This document shows positions 1-11,667 of a stretch of DNA of 64,000 bases, piece by piece. The stretch comes from Hydrangea macrophylla (taxonomy: Eukaryota > Streptophyta > Magnoliopsida > Cornales > Hydrangeaceae), in contig CM066984.1 in NCBI GenBank assembly GCA_033977485.1, positions 114,941,251-115,005,250 on the forward strand. The letters run 5' to 3'. The notes beneath the pieces are model-generated. The model did no database searches, was not told where the DNA came from, and was given only the letters and a program-made list of their open reading frames with translations. The first letter of the stretch is position 1. Each line of letters starts with the position of its first letter. The translations under genes were made by a program, and so were the position numbers.

Positions 1-399
1 TTTGCACTTTGGCCAGCGATATGCTGCTACAACTTATAGCTTCAAAATGACTAATCAACTAAGCTACATACCAATGACATTCACTTAGATGGGGTCTTTC
101 TCGCACCCTCAAAGTACCCTGCTGAAGCTTACTCGATAACTGTTCATTGCATCGCTCGGGAAAGCGTTTGCATTATTTCACTACAGGTACAACAAGGCAC
201 AAAGCTCACTGGTCTATATCTCTAAGCAGGACAAAGCATGAGGATTTTTCAAAATTGTGGCAACCAAACATGTCCTACTCTCACCCTGTACCCTCTCGAA
301 GTAGTACAAGTACTTTGATGTATCGAAATGATACATCATAGCTTGAGTAATCACCAACATACAATCTACACCGTCGACAAATGCTCAACAACTCCACTA

Positions 400-1160
400 T
401 CACTATCAATATTGTTATGATATATTCTCCGTCTCTCCATAACACTCTCCATAAGGCGGCACGAGCATCGCGCTCTCCCCTATCCCACTTGAGTGGCTCG
501 GATAACATCCTCTACTTCGATTTGAGGGGCCTAACTAGGGCGGCATGAGCAACACGCTCTCCCCATTAGACAAGGGTGGCACGAGCATCGTGCTCTCCAC
601 CAGAGGGGCGGCACGAGCACCCGCTCTCCCTCTAATCTCCATATCTCCAAAAAATAAGGCAGCATGAGCTCTGTGCTCCCCCCCAATCTCCATATCTCCA
701 AAGAAGGGCACGACCCTTATCTCCCGTCTCCATAAGGCAGCACAAGCATCGCGCTCTCCCCCTCTAGCCTTACTAGGGCTGTACGAGCAACATGCCTTTC
801 CCCCTTTGAGAAGGGTGGCACGAGCATTACGCTCTCCACCAGAGTGGCGGCACGAGCACCTGCTCTCCCCTTAATCCCCATATCTCCAACGAAGGGCGCG
901 ACCATCATCTCTATGTCTCCATATGATGGCACGAGCATCGTGCTCTCCCCTTATCTCCAAATTACATGGCATGAACATCCCTAATCTCCCTATCTCCAAA
1001 TCGTTCGGTCGTAGTCTCCAATTCCCAAAGAGCACGACTCTAGTCTCCATATCTCCATATAAGTAGCATGAGCAATACGCACTCCATCACGTGTGCGGCA
1101 TGAGTAACAAACTCTCCCTCTCCCAAAGATGGGACAAGCGTCACCCTCCCTATCTCTTAG
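400..1160. repeat. Degenerate tandem array, basic unit plus higher-order period of about 240 bp
   Basis: A short unit of the type GGCACGAGCATCGCGCTCTC recurs many times, separated by variants of ATCTCCATATCTCC. A larger period is visible: the block beginning GTGGCACGAGCAT at 575 returns at 815 with the same order of sub-units (CTCTCCACCAGAG, then GCGGCACGAGCAC). Units are diverged, and no reading frame runs through the array. It lies in the presumed 3' internal region of the LTR element. Positions 1-400 and 1160-1488 show only weak traces of the same unit. Confidence 0.75.
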
Positions 1161-1488
1161 CTTCACAAGGGTGGTGCGAGTACAAACCCCTTTTTTATAT
1201 TAACATCAAGGGACAAAGCGAGCAACATGCTCCCCTCCCTCTTTTCTTTTTCTCCACATTATTAATATCTCCGGGTTTCTCCATTCCACCACTCATCGAA
1301 AGAATGATACGCCATGAGAAATGTGAAAACAAAAATGCATAGTCTCAAACACAGGAAATCGAATTCTCAGTACCATTTAAAAGATAAGGTTACAAACCCA
1401 ATACATACATCGATACAAGGATAGTGGGCGCACCATGGTACAGACCCAATACATACAATAAAATGGGTGTATACGTGTGCCTACTCAA

Positions 1489-2293
1489 TAGGGGTGGGCA
1501 AACAGTCGGTTCGGTTTCGAACCGAAAAGTTCGGTTCGGGTTATTCGGTTCAGGTTGAGAATTTTGGTACCGAAATCCGAACTGAAATAAACTTCGAAAA
1601 TATAGTTCGGTTTCGAAGTTTAACTTCGGGTTCGGTTTGAAACTTTAGTTGAACCGAAGTTTTTGTCATGTTTTTTTTTTTTTTTTTTAAAAAGAAAAAA
1701 TTATGTATAGTAAATTAGAAATTAAAAACAATACCAATTATGCCGAGATGTGTCTTCACTCTTCACAGATGAATCATGAGATTCATGACTAGAGAGATGA
1801 AATGATTCATGAATTTTGAGAGACTGAGAAATGTCAAATGATTCAAAATGATTCAAAATTCATGATGTGTCTTCACTCTTCATGATGTGTCTTTACTCTG
1901 TGCCATATATGAAAGTCTTGAGAGATCAGAGATGAGAGAGAGAAATGATTCAAAATTCAAATGAATATGAGAGACTGAGATGAGAGAGAGAAATGACAAT
2001 ATGAAGACACTGTAGAGGAATGACCGAATGAGGGGAGGGGGCGGCTGCTTTAGTTTAGGATGTTTAGGCATTTAGCCCTAATTTTGGGATCTTGCTATAT
2101 ATAGGTTTTAAAAACTTCGAAAATTCGGTTCGGGTTCGGGTTGAGAAACCCTACCGAAAACCGAACTGTAGTTATAACTTCGGTTTGGTTTCGAACCGAA
2201 CAAGGTTTGGTTCGGGTTTAAACCGAACTGAAATAATTAGAAAGTTCGGTTTCGGTTCGAAAGTTCGGTTGACCCGAAGTGTGCCCACCCCTA
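1489..2293. mobile_element. hAT-type MITE with perfect 8-bp target duplication
   Basis: The element begins TAGGGGTGGGCA and ends with its exact inverse TGCCCACCCCTA. It is flanked on both sides by CTACTCAA (1481-1488 and 2294-2301), an 8-bp duplication as expected for hAT transposons. The interior consists of repeated TTCGGTTCGG / CGAACCGAA blocks near both ends and an AT-rich centre, with no transposase. It is 805 bp, long for a MITE because the palindromic blocks have expanded. Confidence 0.93.
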
Positions 2294-2512
2294 CTACTCA
2301 AGTCCGATTCAAAATGGGGAATAGAGCTGAGCCGTCGCTTCACCTGAAAATGTCATCCGGTTCGAGAAAGAAACCAGATTAGCTATGATTCTCACTGAAA
2401 AGCCAGTACCACCTGCGAAAGATGTCCATCAATAATCAGAAGGGTCACTCAGAAAGATATGAAAAGATCAGATTACTATGCCCGCATCCTAGCCACTTCA
2501 TGCCTAGAATAC

Positions 2513-2526
2513 GGACAGGGGGGCTA
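2513..2526 (+). other. Polypurine tract of the 3' LTR
   Basis: GGACAGGGGGGCTAA lies directly before TGTAGGTAATAG, the likely LTR start. A purine tract abutting a TG is the plus-strand primer arrangement of LTR retrotransposons. Confidence 0.6.
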
Positions 2527-4018
2527 ATGTAGGTAATAGTTGGCGACTCGTACATTTTGACCAATACACATCACCAACGACTCCACGTGTAACAACATCA
2601 CCACTGATTATGAACTCCACATGGGCCCCACCAATAATAACCGCTAGCCCACTTCAGAATGCCCACAAACAGGACTCACCCGCAAAGCCTACTGTGAAAC
2701 TCCAAAAAGGCCTCAATTTGGATAAACCCATTCCGAAGCCTCACCTTTCCGAAGCCTCCGCTAGCCCACTCCGAAGGCTCACTTTGGATGAGCCCATTCC
2801 GAAGCTTCACCTCTTCGAAGCCTCACCTCAAACGGGGCCCACTTTGCAGAGCCCACTTTGCGGAGACCACTTGAAACTCCACGACTGCGAAGCCCACTCT
2901 GAGTAGTAGCCCACAAAGAAATCACACTTCAAATATACACACACTCACCTCTCGGACAACCACCCTTGGTCCGAAAGCAGTACCTAAGGGTGGTCAAGTC
3001 CGCTGGGATTTCGGAAACTCATGGTTAGGTGGCTAGAACCGAAGGTATCTCCCTAGCTTGCGCCCCATTGCAAGGTTAGGGTTGGTCCCAAAGAGAGAGA
3101 GAGACACGTGACTTTCACGTGCTTGACCCCCAACCAATCTCACAACTAATGGGCGAAGCCCATCACTGCAAAACTTGCCTTTGACCATCAGTGCTTAGTC
3201 ATTTCAAGCTTGCTTAATAGACTGCACCAATAGAAATAACCTCAATTTCCTCTTTCGCTGAAACCCTCTGCACGCCTCGACACTCGCCCTCGCTTAATCC
3301 TCTACACCAATGGCATGAGCCTCGGTATCTTCACTCGTTTAAACCTCTGCTCCAATAGCATATCTTTCCCCCTTGACTAACCCCACAACCTTCGTCTGCT
3401 ACCGAGGGACAATACCTTCTCTATTTGACTCATTTCTCCCGAAGCCCATGACAGATCAACATCTTATTCAATACCTCCACCTACCTTAAACATGCATCTA
3501 AGCCTCCCTTCTACCTTAAATAAACAACCCACTAAGAGGACGCCATCTCAGCTTCGTCCCATCACATCAAAGCTTTGCAGCCCCCCATGACCTTCTGTAT
3601 AAATGAGTAGCCTCATTTACTACACAAGCCCGAACCAAGACAACCACACAGAATCCTTTACTACCGCAAAGGATCAACAGTGACTACTCCTCCGACCCAT
3701 TTACAAAATATTCCTATTGTCGAGCACACTCAGACCCTTCGGGCCGCAAGGCCCCTCGCCTTACTTGGTCGTTCGCCTTACCTTGACCCTTCGTCTCCAC
3801 CAACACCCTCGGTTTCCCAGACCCTTTGTTTCATCCTACACTTCACCCCATTTTAATACTTGTTTACCGCCCTTTGAACGTACTCCAGCATACATAACTC
3901 CCAGACACTTACTGCTTTCTCTCTCTCTCACTTGGGGCTACTTCGGTTCTCATCCGATCCGAAGTCTCTCCGAATCCCATTATTCTGCTATATTTTTACA
4001 TATTTAATATTCCACACC
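2527..4018 (+). mobile_element. LTR of the Ty3/gypsy-like element (right boundary approximate)
   Basis: It starts TGTAGG directly after the polypurine tract. Short repeats of CCGAAGCCTCAC occur at about 2740-2890. A TATA box (TATAAAT, 3598-3604) in a C-rich context could be the LTR promoter. The end is placed at a CA near 4018 without a target duplication to confirm it, so it could be tens of bases off. Open frames inside it are short and lack known domains. Confidence 0.5.
3598..3604 (+). promoter_or_regulatory. TATA box within the LTR
   Basis: TATAAAT, about 1.07 kb into the LTR and preceded by a cytosine-rich stretch, is the usual position of a retrotransposon promoter. Confidence 0.45.
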
Positions 4019-5687
4019 GTTTGCATTATTTATCATATTTTAGTTGTTCCACATGTACTAACATGCTTGCGTGTTATACCCATCCATATATCTCATACAC
4101 ATCACAAAAGAACCTACCACAAATACTTATTTGCTTTGAAAATGTTGGCCATTGGTTGTTTCTGTTCCTTCTTGAAGAACTTAGGGAGTATATATTTTGC
4201 TCATTCAAGCTGTTTGCTTTGAAAATGTAGGTTGCCTGTGGCTGTCGTGCCTTTTTGAGTCAATTTCCTCATTGTTTGATGGCTCAAGGAGTGGCACAAA
4301 CTTTTGAATTACTTTGTGTTAGGTAAACAAAATTGTTCTATCTTGTGTTGGATATTGATGTTTATCTCGTAACTCGTGATAATAAATTGCATATACGTTG
4401 TAATTGCGTGGTTGACTCTTATGGTTTCTGGTTTCCCTAGTTCTCTATCCAATGTAGATGTATCACGTATGTGTATGTATGTATGTATGTGCCTGTTCTA
4501 CCTTAGCCAATATTTGTCTTTCTGAAAAATTGCAGAATGTAGGTGGTTTTCTTGCCTTCAATTTCGCCGCGCCGCACCTTGTTCGGTATCCAGTGAGTCA
4601 CATATTTATGTTTGTATCTATATATATTATGTGAGATGTGGCTCCGACCTTCCTTTTCTTGTCAGACATTTAAACTGAGAATCAACATGGCGGGGTAACA
4701 TTTCTAATTGAGTGGTGGTGTTGTGAAAGTTATGGTTGAACTCTGTGATTATATAGTTTTCCCTTCTTATCTACTTAGGCTTTGTGTAATTGCTAAGAGA
4801 GGACATGCAGAGATACGCTTGTGCTTTGTATTAACACACACATATATATATATGTATATGTATACATGTGAATTAATATTGGAGTCCGATTGAGGCAATC
4901 TCTGCCTTATTATGTCTCGAGTATTTGTTATGGTACTCAAATTTGTATTCTTAATTTGTTTTCTAAGACATGGTGGTACTGCAAGTGTGTGACTATCCAA
5001 ACCAACACCCAAAAAAAATCCACGTGATCCCACTGTATTCAAATGCGGTCCAACTACCGCATGTGTTAGGACTTGGGAAACAACTTTAGGAAGCATAGGA
5101 TTGTTGTTATCTCTTTGCTTAATTGTCTTTGCGAGTATTTTACTATCTTGGTATGATGGTAGGCGAATAGAAAAATGAAACCCTTTCAAGGAAAAATACA
5201 TTAGCACAATCCCATTTCACACCGTTTGATGTTGGGTATTACTAAATTTTGTGAAAATTATTTGCTTGGCCATCTTCATATAATCACAACCTTGAATTAT
5301 GTTTGTGTATGATCTTTCGAAGAGGAAAGAAAATGAATCTATTATCAGAAAGAAGAAGGGGACAGCAAATTGGCTTTTTTTTTTTTTGCTTTCTTTTAAT
5401 CAGTTAATGTAGTGGTCTCGAATGAGGACATAAGTGTCGGGCGGGAGAAGGGCACAGCCGCACGGGTTTGAACCGAATGATGAATGTGGCATGGAGTGCC
5501 GGTGGTGCTCAAATATGCCCACTTTTACTTGACAATTGTTGCAGCAACGCATAAAAACACAGTACTGTGCATAATTTTCAGAAATTTCATGACTTGATTT
5601 CCCATTTATATCAGAGTGTATCCTTTGTTCGCATTTCTTTTTTTTTTTTTTTTGCTTTCTTCTTCCATGTTTATTTAGAGTAAATTT
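4019..5687. other. Unassigned AT-rich sequence
   Basis: No gene, RNA or mobile element could be supported here. There are short TATG repeats near 4470 and 4843, poly-T at about 5376-5386, and two stretches that look like exons but do not join in frame (see rejected items). Confidence 0.5.
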
Positions 5688-6235
5688 TACTTTTCACCTC
5701 TATATTTTTGGTGCAGTGTCAATATTAGTAACGCTATGCTTTTCAAATTCGCATCTCAAATCCTAATTCTAAATTCGCATTCTAAATGATGTGGCAGCGG
5801 GTACACTAAATTTTGATTGGATAATGTTGAAGTGGTCCCATCATTAATGAATGTGGTCCCACTACCACAATCATTGCCACCACTTGGGATGTAAATTTGG
5901 GATTAAGATTTGAGAAGCATAGCATTACTCGTGTTAGTATAGTCGGTGTAATTTCTATTTTGACAACTACACTACGCTTTCAATTTAGGTGTATTGTAGT
6001 CCATTCACAAAAAACACTTACAAATTTTGACAAGAATAGGTCATATGATGGACACATGAAGAAATTACAATTTACACCACTATATTGAATTTAAATCTAT
6101 AAAAAAAAATGCAAGGCATTTCAATGAATGGACTACAATGTATCTAAATTGTGGACAACAATGAACTAAAATCAAAACTGTGGAGACTCAAGTGACGTCA
6201 TACCTAAACTATAAGGGTGAAAAGTGTGATTTATT
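5688..6235. mobile_element. Fold-back element containing a second MITE
   Basis: The left arm (AAATTTTACTTTTCACCTC...) is answered by its inverse at about 6200-6235 (...GGGTGAAAAGTGTGATTTA). The arms are imperfect, and a target duplication was not resolved. A member of a separate MITE family (5727-5931) sits inside. Confidence 0.5.
5727..5931. mobile_element. MITE family B, copy 1
   Basis: Its ends are AGTAACGCTATGCT and AGCATAGCATTACT, with internal blocks GATGTGGCAG and GTGGTCCCACTACCAC. The same architecture recurs at 28360, 60350, 60572 and 62961, with fragments at 42243 and 63189. It has no coding capacity. Confidence 0.75.
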
Positions 6236-6305
6236 TTTTTTAAGTAGTTTGCTACAACAAGCTAATAAGAGCATCTCCAATAGACTTGTCAAATTGAGTT
6301 TTCTC

Positions 6306-6849
6306 TAGGGGTGTCATTTGGAATGGAAATTCCGATTCCGATTCCGATCCGAAAGATTCTGATTTTGGCATCCAAAAATCAAATTCAGAATTTCAAAAAT
6401 TCTGAAAAAAATCACAACAGAATCGAAATTGTTTTGAGAATTCCTAAAATTCCGAAAATATTCTGAAAATATGTTTTCCGAAAATTTTTCGGAAAGATTT
6501 TCGAAAAAATCTGAATATTTTACGAAAATTTGGAATAATGAAGATATGTTTATCCCACATCGAATAAGAAGAGAAAGGAGAGAGTATGTGACTCTCTACA
6601 GGACTTACTCATTCAATAGTATTTGTATTTCGAAAAATCCAAAAATTCTGAAAATTCCCAATTCTAATTTCGAAAATTCTGAAAATTTTCGAAGAATTCC
6701 AATTCTGAAAATTCCGAAATCGGAAAGGAATATGAAATTCCGAAAAAATCAGAACGGAAATCGGAACACCTATTTGATTTCCGAAATTTTCAGAATTTTT
6801 TTCGAAAGAGAGTATTCAGATCCGTTCCGGTCGAAACACACCCCTAGTA
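6306..6849. mobile_element. hAT-like MITE rich in AATTCCGAAA repeats
   Basis: The outer ends are TAGGGGTGT and ACACCCCTA. The interior is built from inverted AATTCCGATT / TTCGGAAT blocks. Flanks GTTTTCTC (6298-6305) and CTTTTCTC (6850-6857) make an 8-bp duplication with one mismatch if the right end includes three extra bases. The organisation parallels the element at 1489-2293, but the internal repeat differs. Confidence 0.7.
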
Positions 6850-6931
6850 CTTTTCTCTTAATATTATAAGTAGGCTTTAGACATCAATTGCAGCACTGTT
6901 TTTCTCCTCACATGCAATAGGCAATTTCAAG

Positions 6932-7097
6932 GAGTGCAGTTTTGCTCACCCCAAAATTGCTCACTCTTTGCTCACCCTCCTCTCCCATTGGCTAATGTAG
7001 CGTGGTTCAGGTACTTTACATCATTAATTAATTCTCATTTAATATTAAACTCTATTGCATTAGTCAATAGAAGAGGAGGGTGAGCAAAAATGTATTC
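6932..7097. mobile_element. Mutator-type MITE family C, copy 1
   Basis: Ends are GAGTGCAGTTTTGCTCAC and GTGAGCAAAAATGTATTC, with inner arm CTCACCCTCCTCT / AGAGGAGGGTGAG. It closely resembles 57977-58168. The target duplication here is degraded (AATTTC shared on both flanks), unlike copies 2-4. Confidence 0.75.
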
Positions 7098-7110
7098 AAA
7101 TTTCGATCGA

Positions 7111-7113
7111 CAG

Positions 7114-7174
<61 letters not shown>
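7111..7174. repeat. Compound (TA)n(GA)n microsatellite
   Basis: An uninterrupted TA run is followed by a GA run, seen directly. Confidence 0.97.
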
Positions 7175-7176
<2 letters not shown>

Positions 7177-7471
7177 ACAAGGGGACAGTACAACCCAACT
7201 GGTGAAGGAGCATGGCAAGTTACTAACATCACCAAAGGCAAAGAGAGGGATAACATGGCTACCAACTCAATTCCACAAATTAATATTCTTATAAACACTC
7301 TCTTAGGGAGTTTTAACAACCATGATTAGTTGATTTTGTAGGGAAATAGAACCAAAAAAGGTTACTAAGGTCAACTTGCTTACCTCTTTAACATTTCACT
7401 TTACATGTAGCCCACTAATTAAAGTACAACTGTTTTCAAACTCTTAAATACAGTCCATGTGCATGCTTACG

Positions 7472-7472
7472 C

Positions 7473-7550
<78 letters not shown>
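7472..7550. repeat. (GA)n microsatellite
   Basis: About 80 bp of nearly pure GA with one AAAG interruption, in unassigned AT-rich DNA. The flanking stretch 7551-8277 shows no supported feature. Confidence 0.97.
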
Positions 7551-7557
<7 letters not shown>

Positions 7558-8277
7558 GGATGGCAATGACTCATGTTCAATTTTGACTACTGGTCATTAG
7601 GACCTTAAGCTTGCCAGGTAGTACCTGTATTAATTAGTTACTAGTTAGTTTATTATACAGTTTAAGATCACGAATTTTGAGTTAATCATAATTTAAGAGT
7701 TCTGAAATTAAAAGGTGAAGCTGGCTTTTAGAGTGAACATGGGGGTATGTGAGACCAATACAGCACCAATCTCCATGAGACAAGGAATTTCTCTTCTTCC
7801 AATGCCAGCTTTGATTTTTGATCCCCCATTAATTACCTTCTCTCTTGTTCACAAAAACAATACATGTGGATGATGGTCTTCATTGGGCTTGAGGTTGTGT
7901 GTGTATATATATATATATACATACTTAAATCTAATGATTAGCAGCCAACAAAGTTTAAAATTACTTTGGTATATTGTACAAATCTGAAAGCTATTGAAGC
8001 CAAATTGTTAATATAAGTTGGGTTATTTAGACTTTAACATCTAATTGTTTAGATATTATGAACTTGTGTTTCTGAATAATAACATACCCTATGGCACAAA
8101 TGTGTGTATGGGAAGCAATTTTTAAACTTACATTTTGGTAAGTCTGCTACCTCAAAATGCATTTATTTGTCAACATGGATAAATTTAAGAAAAGCAAAGT
8201 CTAAAAGCACGTTTCGACTTTAGCAAGTCCAAAACTGTTTCAGCCCAAATGTGATGCAAGAGCAAATCTGATTTGAT

Positions 8278-8522
8278 GCTCTTAAAGCATCTGTAGTGGT
8301 GTTTCAAAAACTTAGTTAAAATTAAGCTAAGCTGTTGTATATGTTTGGTGCGCATTATAGTGGTGCAAATTGGGGGACGGTACTTACAAAGCCGTAAGAA
8401 TGGTAGACGGCACAGTGTGTGCCGTGAGGATGGTGGCCGGCACACACTGTTCCGTGAAGTGTTCTCATACAAGGTAGAAGGCACAATGTGAGCCGTGAGA
8501 ATGGTACATAAAGAAGTAGAAG
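8278..8522. mobile_element. Left half of an older MITE split by the Tekay element
   Basis: It starts near AAGCATCTGTAGTGGTG and contains repeats of CCGTGAGAATGGT and palindromic GCCGGCACACACTGTG. The matching right half (22702-23256) carries the same minisatellite and ends CACCACTGG-like/GGATGCTCTTA in inverted sense. The two halves are separated by the 14-kb LTR element inserted at AGAAG. Confidence 0.7.
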
Positions 8523-10387
8523 TGTAATACCCGTACCCAGAAAATGGAAGTTATATTTATTTTTCATGCATTAATTAGTATAATTAATTGCATGTGATAT
8601 TTGGGTAACTTTCAGTTACCCCGATGTGATAAGTGCTTTGAGAAGGGCACAATTAGATAAATGTGAAATGGAACCCACGGGAGGTCCAGATTAGATATAT
8701 TGCATTTAGTTGTATTTATGTGATTAAATGAATAATTGTTTAATTGTTTTGAATATTTTATTGCTAGTTATGACCTTTTATGGTGCCAGTTTGGGTACCC
8801 GTGTGAGGGCGAATTGGAATATGATTCATAACTAGCAGGCTAATTAGTAACTTTATAAAATATTTGGGACCACTTTTGGGACTCATACGTGACATACACA
8901 TACTCACTTAGATATTTGGTTGTTAATATAAAGTTTAGGGGGTTTTATAACAGGACTTTAGAAACATATGGGGGTGTAAATAAAAATATGAAAAATCATA
9001 ACATATCCTTGACAATGTTAGTCGGTTAATAAGGAATAAAAAAAGAAAAGAAAGAAAAGACGCAGAATGTTAGTTTAGAGTTTCAGAGAGTTCAACGGAA
9101 GAGAAAAAAAAAGAAAAGAAATAAAGGGTTTCGCGCTATTTCGTCACCGTAGTTTCGCCGTACGACCTCTGTTTCGCAAACCGAAGCAATATTCAGACTC
9201 GTGGAGGTGAGAGGATTATTTCTATGTCTTTCTCTTTCACTTTTGATGATGTTCTTCTACGAGCTATTTTAAGGGATGATACATATATGTAATATATATA
9301 TATATATATGTAGGGATATTACTGGGAATAACTAGAACTAGTTTTGCGAAGGAGTTTGAGATTTCTAAGCTTATTTGGGACTTATTCGTGAGGTGAGTGT
9401 CCTAATCCCAAAATTGGATGTTTAATATTATTTATTTGTTATTAAATGCTTTAAAATACTTAATTGTGATTAAGTATTATTTAACATGTCCAAAAATGCT
9501 GAAATTGCCATATTGACATGTTGAGTTACTTATGTGCTTATTTGGGTCAAAGGGTGTCAATTGATAATCACCATTATTTAGCCTATATATAAAGGACGCC
9601 CATTCCTCAGAGAAAAATGGGGATGATGATGAAGTTCTCAGAGAAAAGGGGACGGTGGTGACGACCACAATGAATTGACTTCGGTCACCTGAGAGTGTGT
9701 GATATCGCTTTTAAAGCGACGATAAAGTGAGAAAGGCCTAGAATCGGGGGTCTAATACGATGGTGATTGATTGCTTGACACGCCTGCGACTATATAATGT
9801 TGTGAATATTTAATTGGTGTTATGATTCATTAAATACTCCAATTGCATGATTAGTATCACGTACTCACTAAGCGAAAGCTTAATCAATTTTTGTGGCTAA
9901 TGATCACGTAGGTTCGGACGAACATCACAGTGAGAAGCGTTGAACTGTGGGGGTTCTGGGGTGGCTCGAGATTATTGTTTTTTTTGTGTAATATGTTTAT
10001 ATGTAAATAAGTTTAGATGAGTAGTTATATTCCTAGTGTTTGAATTTTGGAGACAAGTTTATGTTTTAGTTTTTCATTAAATCCTTGTAATATGAATTGT
10101 GGATTGAAGTTTTGAAAGTATTTTTCAAGTGTTTTGGTGATATTTCGGTATTTCAATTCTTGTTTAACAGGGAGAAATGGTGCTGTAATAGGGGGAACTC
10201 TGTCTAAGTACCATTAGATGGTTTTAAAACTGTATTTTATTTCTTTTTATTAGTTTATTTGATAAAAAGCTATTTTACCCCTGGTATTTCACTTTAAAAT
10301 GTTATTTTTGGAACGTTAAAAATGATTGTTTGGTTTGTTGGCTTGTTACACGTGTCCTAGCCCGCGGGGGCGGGTTGAGGTGTGACA
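8523..10387 (+). mobile_element. 5' LTR of the chromovirus
   Basis: It runs from TGTAATACCCGTACCC to GGTGTGACA. A TATA box (TATATATAAA) lies near 9584-9593 and corresponds to GTATATAAGG near 21906 in the 3' LTR. The two LTRs differ by scattered substitutions and small indels, so insertion was not recent. Confidence 0.95.
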
Positions 10388-10390
10388 ATT

Positions 10391-10404
10391 TGTGGTATCA
10401 AAGC
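10391..10404 (+). other. Primer binding site, initiator tRNA-Met type
   Basis: TGTGGTATCAAAGC follows the 5' LTR by three bases. The plant tRNA-iMet-complementary consensus is TGGTATCAGAGC, so there is one mismatch. Confidence 0.85.
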
Positions 10405-10578
10405 AATAGGCTAGATCCTTGGGTACGAGTGACGACGCGTGAATGTGCACACAATGGCACGTAGTTGTACAATCATGCATACATATTTATTTAGCATGCT
10501 TTAAAATGTTCTTTAGCATGCATTGTAATTTATTTAAAAGTAACATGTATGTATATACTTTGTTGTGGGTGCCAGGCA

Positions 10579-11650
10579 ATGATGTCTGGAGGTGAGAACC
10601 CGTCTTCGGCTCGTATGGATAGAATTGAAATAGTTATGGAAAAGTTGGTAAAAGTAGCTGAAACTCGAGTTATTGAAGAGGAACCGAGCTTATCAAATCC
10701 TGAACAAAGAATAGAACCAACTATTGCCATGTTCTACAAGCAAAAGTTAGGGCAATTCAAAGGAGAACCTGATTCGATGAAGGCTGACCATTGGTTGACC
10801 GATATGAAGAGAATTTTTCGTGCTTTGCCATGTACAGAGTAACAGACGGTCTTGTTTGCCTCAGATACTCTCAAAGAAGAAGTACAAAATTGGTGGACAT
10901 CAGTATTAAGGCAGGGAGCACCAACTACCGGAATGGGTTTATGGAGGAGTTTTCAAAGCAATATATTCCTCGATCTTTCAGTGATCAGAAGGCCCGAGAG
11001 TTTTCTCATCTTAGTCAGGGTAATATGAGCATTAGGGACTACGCAACCCAGTTTACAAGTTTGGCCAGATTTGCAATGCATTTGATTCCAAACAAGTTCA
11101 TTCGGGCAAGACGATTCGAAGAAGGACTTCGTGATGAAATTAGGGGAGAAGTAGATACACACCGACTATCAACGTATTCAGAAGTGTTAGATGTGACCTT
11201 AATTGGTGAGCGAGGTGTGTTGTCACTAGGGCAAAGTCAATAATTTAAGAGGCCAGTAGGCAATCAATTCCAGGAACAGAGCAGTTCCAAGAGACATGGT
11301 TTGGGGAGATCATCGGGAAGTGGGGGCAACAAGCCCAGGTGTCAGATCTGTGGTAGGTATCATTGGGGAATGTGTAACTTGTCCCCTATCATTTGCAATA
11401 ACTGTCGCCCGGCCAGGACACGTGGCAAGAGATTGTCCCAATCTATCAAGACAGAATGTGCCAAGACAAAGAATTACTCAGAGACAAGGTGTAAATGACA
11501 ACAGAATATGGTGTTATTTGTGTTGTGACCTGGGACATCGGGAGCATAATTGCCCAAAGAGAGGACTAGGAAGTTCTAGTTCATCTGTGAGAAGTGCACC
11601 AAGTCAGAGGCCACCTCAGCAACAATCCCAAGGGAGGGAACAACGATAAG
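10579..11650 (+). pseudogene. Broken gag of the chromovirus
   Basis: Gag would coat the element's RNA in virus-like particles. The reading starts at an ATGATG (10579) after the 5' LTR and leader. A TAA at 10840-10842 stops the first frame. The retrotransposon-gag homology then continues across a frame change near 10905-10930 to 11243 (WRSFQ/EEFSKQYIP and RDYATQFTSLARFA-like motifs). Downstream are two zinc knuckles in different frames: CQICGRYHWGMC near 11340-11375 and CYLCCDLGHREHNC near 11512-11553, the latter a clean CX2CX4HX4C. The paired knuckle arrangement is typical of Tekay/Del gag. The gene cannot be translated as one protein. Confidence 0.85.
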
Positions 11651-11667
11651 GAAGGTACTTCCAGCTC

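Larger units (their letters stand above)
1..4018 (+). mobile_element. 3' part of an old Ty3/gypsy-like LTR retrotransposon, open at the window start
   Basis: A polypurine tract and a following LTR-like region (separate entries) indicate the 3' end of an LTR element that starts outside the window. Upstream of the tract I see no intact protein domain, only a degenerate tandem array and spacer sequence, with a later hAT MITE at 1489-2293. The lineage is not established; long non-coding 3' regions carrying tandem arrays are common in Tat/Athila-type elements. The right boundary is uncertain because the 5' LTR needed to confirm ends and target duplication is not in the window. Confidence 0.5.

Noticed and set aside
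4231..4592. Two exon-like stretches (4231-4322 and 4536-4592) with AG/GT borders
   Set aside because: Joining them at the available GT and AG gives an immediate stop, and no protein family was recognised.
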